In this document: one piece after another, positions 57,631-64,000 of the stretch
Numbering within the stretch: the stretch's first letter is position 1
How the letters are laid out: each line of letters opens with the position of its first letter
Assembly (NCBI RefSeq): GCF_030867145.1
Contig: NC_134440.1
Span: 9,114,001-9,178,000, forward strand
Length of the DNA: 64,000 nt
Direction of reading: 5' to 3'
DNA from: Opisthocomus hoazin
Taxonomy: Eukaryota > Chordata > Aves > Opisthocomiformes > Opisthocomidae
The notes under the pieces: model-generated
The model's database searches: none
Told to the model about the DNA's origin: nothing
The model's input: the letters and a program-made list of their open reading frames with translations, nothing else
Translations under genes and position numbers: made by a program

Positions 57631-60600
57631 GGTGGTGATTAGCTGGGACTTTGCTGGACGGGCCATTTCGAGCCTGGGGTCTTCTGTCATTCTCCCTTGT
57701 TTCAACTTGCTCCATCTGCCAAATCAGCACGGACACCGGCCACTGCTACAGCAGGAGACAAGGACACACTGTCTGCACCCGACATATTGCTTGGTCTTCA
57801 CGCGACTCAGTTGCTCACATGTAAATGCAGAAAATAGCACTAATCTTCCTCCTGAACAGGCAGGTCTCAAGTTATGGCAGTGTCAGCTGGGGACTGGAAA
57901 CCCTCCACAGTTACAGTCACTTTTCCAGTAAAATATGTATTGGAATGGGCTACACAAGAAGCCAATTTTAGTCCAAAATTAATGTCTCTGGTTTTGGGGA
58001 ACAGACTCCAGTGCTCTGTTGCACCACACACCCAAAGCACTCCTGCAGAGAGCCAGTCCAGCCGCAGAGGGCAATGGAGGTGGATCATGGCCGATGTCCT
58101 TCACTCCTTCTGCTGGGTCCACAACGTCGGCTGCCAGCAGGGCTGTCCCGGGGAAAGGACATTTCTTATTCCTGGTGCCCCTGCTCCTCTCAGTGACTTC
58201 GCCAGGAGGTTTTCTTACAGCAGGGTACCTGACCCCGCTGTTAGCTGTCTGCTGGAGGCTCGGGTGACCTCCACCAACACGTGCTCTTTGCCTGGACCAG
58301 TGCATTTCTGACACTACCCAGAGAGGGGCAGAGCTGCCGCGCACTTGGCCACCTCTCAACCGCTGTGCATTTCTCCCTCAATCTACCTCAGGGAGAAATG
58401 GTTGGCAAACAGTGAATAATTGTCCTTTTCCACTTCCTATGCCTGAAGTTCAGCTTGGCTCCTAGAATCTGTACTAATTCCTGCCCAGCTTTTAATCCTC
58501 ACGTTAATGCCTGTAGGCCTTTTTAGCCCTAAACTCACAGTGACGAATGCCTTAAACCTTCTCCTTCAGCAACTTTTTCCATATCTGATTTTGACTTGCA
58601 CCTGTAGCAATTTCCAGACACTTTTGAGTTATTAAATAGGACACAGAGCTGCAGTCTGAAGCTATGGAGGAGGTGAAGAGCTCTGCTCCCTCAGGATGGA
58701 GGTGCCTGATGCCCAGGCAGAGTCTTTCCAGGGTGGTGCAATCCTTGGGGAACAACCTCCATGGTGAGCTGACCCCGCCACGTCTCTCCTCCTCCCACGA
58801 GTGCCAGGCACACTCGATCATCCACGTCACACAGACGCCACGTGATACTGTAAGTTATCAACAACGGGTAAAAAGGAAGCTCACAATGTCACCCTGGTGA
58901 GATGCAATGAGAAAAGACACGACAACTGCACCTCATGTCACTTTGTCACCTTATAAAGGGTCTTCTGACGCTGTCCTTGCACCACTGTTTGAAGATAAAG
59001 GAAGGGCTTGTTGGGAAACAGCCTGGAACAGCTTTCCCAGATCAGCTCCCTGGTGATTTTCTTCACAAAGAAACTTTCAAAATGATTTATGCTAATCTCA
59101 CAAGCAGACTAAAACTGCTACGGGGCAGTTTGGTTTGCACCCATTCCCTCTCTAGACACGCCCTCAGTCTGTACCTCTGCCTAACGTGGAAGGACCTCAG
59201 TCCAAAACAAGGAAAGGCGAAGGGCAAAGGACCCTTCGGACAGATTTTTGCAGAGGGTTTGTGTCTAAAAGAGAGGTTTGCAGGTCCAGTAGAACAACAA
59301 CAACTTCTTTCTCATCTCTTTGTTTTTTTTAAGAAAGACATAGATTATCTATTGGATCTCTAAAAAGCAAAACACCTAAGGATGGGCTAAGTGGTGATTC
59401 ATAATGTAATAATAAGGACGAAACCCACATGTGAATCTCTGCTAGCCTGCAGTTACGGCAAATTCAGTTTGCGTCACACCACCTGGATGAGGCACTGAGA
59501 CTGCAGGGGTGGGTTAGAAAAACCCAGGCGGGTGCTGTGTCCACCGTCCCCCGGAGTCCCCGTCTGCCAGTAAGCACTGGTTGCTGGAGCCTTTGGAAAG
59601 GGCTCCGTTGGTCCAAGCTGCTGCAAAAACCCCATCAAGGAGCAGCTGTAACGCATGGCAGGTGTCCGTGTGCGCAGCCCTTCACCTGAGCGTGCAGCTG
59701 GCTGGGAGGACGTCCGCGAGCCATCCTCACCTCAGCGTGGCTCAGGAACGGGGACGTGTTCTGCTGGAGTGCAGAAAGCCACAGGGATATTCCCAGCTGC
59801 TAATTGTCGTGGGGAAGGATGTGATTTTCTTGTAAGTTAAGCAATCCTTCAGCCCTTCCTTCCCTGGATTTTGCAATCCTGTGGTCTTGTTCTCCTTGTT
59901 ACAGTAACCTTAATTTGAGGGTTGGGATTAATTTTGTATCCTGCACTGCTGGCTTGGCCTGGGGAGCAGAGTCCAATTATGCAGCTCTGACCTTCATTCC
60001 AAGTTAGCAGAGCTTCTGCAAATGAATCTCCTTTGTGTTTCACTGAGCTGCTCAAATAATGGAATTTCCTTCCTATGGGAAATGCCAATATTTCAACATT
60101 TATTTTTGCCCTATTTTGGAACAAAAAGTCAAAATTTCAACTCTTGCAACACAAGAAGTTCAGGGAAATTGAGAAGGGTAAAGAAATGTTTTGGTTTGGA
60201 TCAGACTGATGTAACTCTCCTCCCACCTGAGCTGTAATATTTCTGCATGTGAGTGCCTCTCCTGCTCATTCTTCTGCCTCGCTGGACAGACGGCAGCTCT
60301 CCTGGTGCTCTGCAGCGTGCTCCTGGAGCCCAGCGCCTACGGCGCATCCCCCTGGATGCAGCCCGGAGGGAGAGCAAAGGCCAGGGAGAGCAGGGCCAGG
60401 GGGGCTAAAGGAGGAAGGGCACAGATGCAGTTCTCACCAACAGCACCTGCCAGGACATTTTGGTTAGAATTTCCATGAAACAGAGGAAGTGATAGTTAAA
60501 AAACAGTACATCCGATGACAAAAATTATTACCCCGAATTTTTGACTGGGTAGTTTCAACCGATGAGTGAGACAAACTTTTGTGAGCTGCTGAAGTTTCTG

Positions 60601-61909
60601 TCGTTCAAAAGTGCCCTCATTTTCTCCTTGGTCCTGCTGCGAGTGTGTGTGATTGGGATGTTTCAGCTATTTTGAATCCCAGCTCGTGCTCCCTGCTTCT
60701 CCCAGGCGCACAGGGAACTTGTGCTGCGCAGTTCTAGGGGGAGTTCTGCTTTGGCAGTTTGGCTGATTTGCTCTGTACCATTTTTTTCAGAAATCTCTGT
60801 ATATCGCCATGCAGGCTCAGCCAGTGAGGACTGCAGATGCCTACGGTGGTTGCTCTGGTGATGCCTGAAGTCTTCATCACACCGTTTTGCCAAGCTGTTT
60901 AACAAACTTTGCTGACGCTTCCACTGGAGAATGAATCCGCTGCTCCCTCCCAAAAAGATTGCCTGGTGGAAACTCACCCAGCTTCCCCTGGCACAACAAT
61001 AGGTGCAAGAAGTCACTTCGTTTTTCTTCCCTACCTAATCCATCTCTGATTCTTCCTTCCAGCCCCACGCTTTCCTGCTGGCACTACAAACTGCCCAGCA
61101 GTTGTTCCACCCAAGGTATCTGAAAGAAGCTTGATTCAGGTTTTGTGCCACAAACAAGTTCTTCCTAAAGACCTTTTTTTGTCTTGCTTTATTGTATTTG
61201 TACATTTAACTCTACCCTACTTTATTTTTTGCGCATTACTTTGGAATGCAGCTTTCTTCCAGGGTTTGTGCAGCATACAGACAGCTCTAATGCCCATGTG
61301 GCACTGCTTTTTCCGTTCTTTTCTTCCGTGAGCAGACTGCATCTATCCTTCCTTCCCACCACCGCTTGCCGCCTGCGTCTGTGCGCGGCTGTGCTGTGTA
61401 CGGCACAGCTGCCCCAGCTCTCGTGCTCCCCGGTTTCGCAGCTCTCTCCCTGCTCACTGTTGCAGTCTCTGGGTGCAGCAGAGTTTCAGCATGGATGCTG
61501 ACAGCCACTGGCTGCCTGCTTGTGTATTGGCACAGAGTTTGCATTCTTTGTTAAGACAGCTGGAAAATCACTTTCTGCTTCTGCAGTAGATCTGTCATAA
61601 AAAGCAAAGTACCACAGCTGTCTCTTCTATGCTCACTGGCATTTTAGCTGTTAACCAGCTCTTTACAAATAATATGGAATATTTCCTCTTGCACTAGGCA
61701 GTCCTGTTACAGTCATAAGTTTTGACAGCTGAATTCCAGATGTGCCCAACTGCTCTGGTTGCTCTAGGAACAGATGTGCACTGCAGCCTCACAAGTGAAT
61801 TCACAGCAGGTAGGAGCGTTTCTCAGGGCCCATCTTCATACACCATTTGAAGTACTACAAAACACATCCTGCCAGAATGAGGGACGGCATCACTCCCAGG
61901 GACTGTCCT
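57631..61909. other. Intergenic DNA, no gene recognised
   Basis: Open frames up to 145 codons (57874-58311, plus strand) without recognised domains. No RNA gene or repeat was identified by eye. Confidence 0.45.
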
Positions 61910-62515
61910 CACACAGAATGACAGAATCCCACGATGGCCGGGCTTGGCCGGGCCCTCTGGGGATCCCCCAGCCCAACCCTCTGTCAAAGCAGGGTCACCC
62001 ACAGCACGCCTCACAGGACCACGTCCAGGCAGGGTTTGAATATCTCCAGAGAAGGAGACTCCACAGCCTCCCTGGGCAGCCTGGGCCAGGGCTCCGTCAC
62101 CCTCGTGTTCAGATGGAACTTCTTGTGCTTCAGTTTGTGCCCGTTGCCCCTTGTCCTGTCACTGGGCACCACTGAACAGAGTCTGGCCCCGTCCTCCTGA
62201 CCCCCACCCTGCAGATATTTAGAGGCATTTCTAAGGTCCCCTCTCAGCCTTCTCTTCTCCAGGCTGAACAAGCCCACCACCCTCAGCCTCTCCTCGTAGC
62301 AGAGATGCTCCAGTCCCCTCCTCATCCTCGTAGCCCTGCACTGGACTCTCTCCAGTAGCTCCTCATCTTTCTTGAACTGGGGAGCCCAGCACTGGACACA
62401 GCACTGCAGATGGGGCCTCACCAGGACAGTGTAGAGGAGAAGGAGAACCTCCCTGACCTGCTGGCCACACTCCTCTGAATGCACAGATACCATTGGCCTT
62501 CTTGGCAAAGACATT
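61910..62515 (-). mobile_element. CR1 LINE, 600-bp 5'-truncated copy (young-looking)
   Basis: Minus-strand ORF2 C-terminus ([20 protein letters not shown], then [20 protein letters not shown]), 3' UTR and tail ATTCTGTCATTCTGTGT. Close to the copy at 885-1402 but lacks part of the block corresponding to 1080-1110. Confidence 0.93.
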
Positions 62516-63845
62516 ATTTCTTATTGAAACTCTCACATGCAACATCATTCAATGAGAATATTTCCTGCTGTGGAGAAGGTGTTCAATACAGCACAGGACG
62601 GATGTGCGTTGGCACAGCTGCCCTGGGGATGGAGAAGCCAGGGTAGATACGATGGCTGGGCCTTTCCCTCTCTCTTTCTCCACACCCTTATTTCTGAAAA
62701 CTGCTGTCCGCCCAGCAAGAGGCAATTCAGACTGGCAGGTTAGCTGAAAGCCCATGATAGAGTGAAATAAATGTGATCTGTTCCTATCCCTTCATCTCCT
62801 GCCTTGTTTGATCTCACTGCATTTCTTCTGAGTGATGCTTTTCAAACAGCAAGGCTCAAATCTGACACAGTTTCTTCCGCAGTCCAGGGTCTTCTCTGGG
62901 GGTATTCATCTTTACAGAGTTTTTCTCACTTTACCCTTGCTCTGCTCTGTTCTCTCCCCAGCAGCTCCTTCCTGTGCTCTTCCCCAGCTCCCCAGCCTCC
63001 CTGCCGCCACAGCTGGGTAACGACGGGGCAACCAAGAGTGGTTGGGGAGAAGGGAATCCCACCCAATTCCAGAGTAAGAGCTGCGCTCCCAGGAAACAGG
63101 TTATCAGGTTGGAAGCACTCACTCTGGAACAGTCTCTGGTTTGAGTGCTGTTAGCAGGTCCCTGGGAAGCCATGGGGGGGGAACTGAATATTCAGGGTAG
63201 GCTGGTGGCACCCCATGGGACAGCCATGGCAGCAGGAAGGCCAAAACTGAAAGAGCAGCTGTGTTGAGAGGAGGCTGCAGAGCTGCGTGTAGAGTATACC
63301 GTATCGTTTGACTGCCATTTTTATGTAGCCAAGCAATACAAAAATAGTAAACAACATTTCTTGGCAGCAGCAGCAGTCCTCTGAACACTAGTGGACACAA
63401 TTCTCATTTGTTCCGAGTGTGGTTTGTTTCTGTGGATGAGACAACGCGATACACAGCACCTTCATATCCACCCTGCTCCATATCAATAACCTGAAATGTC
63501 TGAACTGGCAATTAATTACTTCAGGGGAATGGCTTGCTTGGCTTTCCAACAACAGCATATGACTGTCTTTTGGGCATCCTGTGTTAGTGAGTTCTGCTAA
63601 CTGGAGAAAGTCGAAAAGCCTTACTGTGGTTTCAAGTAGCTTGGTCTGATACTACTGCAGGCTAAATCTGCCTTCTCTGAGCTGGGAAAACAGGATGGAA
63701 ATGCTTTACTTCTGCTGCTCTGATGATATATTTGTCCAAATTTAACTTGGCCTATTTTCTTTGGCATTCTCCACATGGTATTACCATTGGCATTGTGCTC
63801 TTCTCCAACAGCTCCCAACACTGTATGTGTGTATATGAATTACAA
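62516..63845. other. Intergenic DNA, no gene recognised
   Basis: Nothing beyond short open frames. Confidence 0.45.
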
Positions 63846-63925
63846 GGACAAAAGGGACCAATTGCCATCGTCTAGTCTGACCTCCTTTTTCAGGACAAGA
63901 ATAGCCCTGTGTTAATTAATTTTCT
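63846..63925 (-). mobile_element. Ancient CR1/L3-like 3' end
   Basis: AAAAGGGACCAATTGCCATC, then GTCTAGTCTGACCTCCTTTT and a TGTGTTAATT end resemble the 3' signature of old amniote CR1 copies. It is older than the octamer-tailed copies. Confidence 0.6.
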
Positions 63926-64000
63926 TTTAAGTAGAATATACAATTTAGAAAAATTTCTGAACCTGCATTACTCTGTGCTGGTGGTGATGAATTCACCACA

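Overview
The window is vertebrate nuclear DNA, almost certainly from a bird. Evidence: spliced genes with GT-AG introns and AATAAA poly(A) signals; many truncated CR1 LINE copies, most ending in the ATTCTATG-like octamer tail typical of bird genomes; one avian-type endogenous retrovirus solo LTR; and short, GC-rich intergenic DNA with CpG islands, as on a microchromosome. RPL36 next to LONP1 is the arrangement of human 19p13.3. SLC1A6 lies on human 19p13.12, so its position beside LONP1 here reflects a sauropsid gene order. The species cannot be fixed from the sequence alone.

Layout. (1) 1-2400: gene-poor flank with one CR1 copy, then the CpG-rich RPL36 promoter. (2) 2492-4350, plus strand: complete RPL36 (105 aa, three coding exons). 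(3) 5652-29335, minus strand: complete LONP1, the mitochondrial Lon protease (18 coding exons, 933 aa), tail to tail with RPL36 across about 1.1 kb. Its introns hold CR1 fragments, a solo LTR antisense to the gene and a 28-bp tandem duplication. Its first exon sits in a CpG island with NRF-1-like, ETS-like and GC-box motifs. (4) 29.7-35.6 kb: intergenic, with two CR1 copies in opposite orientation, an AT-rich microsatellite and decayed older CR1. (5) 35619-45723, minus strand: SLC1A6 (EAAT4 glutamate transporter; nine coding exons, 567 aa). An apparent 3' splice site just upstream of its ATG implies an untranslated upstream exon. (6) 46-64 kb: no gene I can identify. It holds nested and truncated CR1 copies, a pentamer microsatellite and two unassigned open stretches near 46.5-47.1 kb.

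How the genes relate: RPL36 is a housekeeping large-subunit ribosomal protein. LONP1 is a mitochondrial matrix AAA+ protease whose promoter motifs fit control by nuclear respiratory factors. SLC1A6 is a neuronal glutamate transporter. They share no pathway; their proximity is chromosomal synteny, not an operon.

All three genes keep open frames across every predicted junction with matching splice phases, and their catalytic or transport motifs are intact. I found no previously undescribed biological system. The items most worth a second look are the LONP1 promoter motifs, the poly-G run at its first splice donor, the inverted young CR1 copies around the RPL36-LONP1 pair, the nested CR1 upstream of SLC1A6, and the unassigned open stretches at 46.5-47.1 kb.
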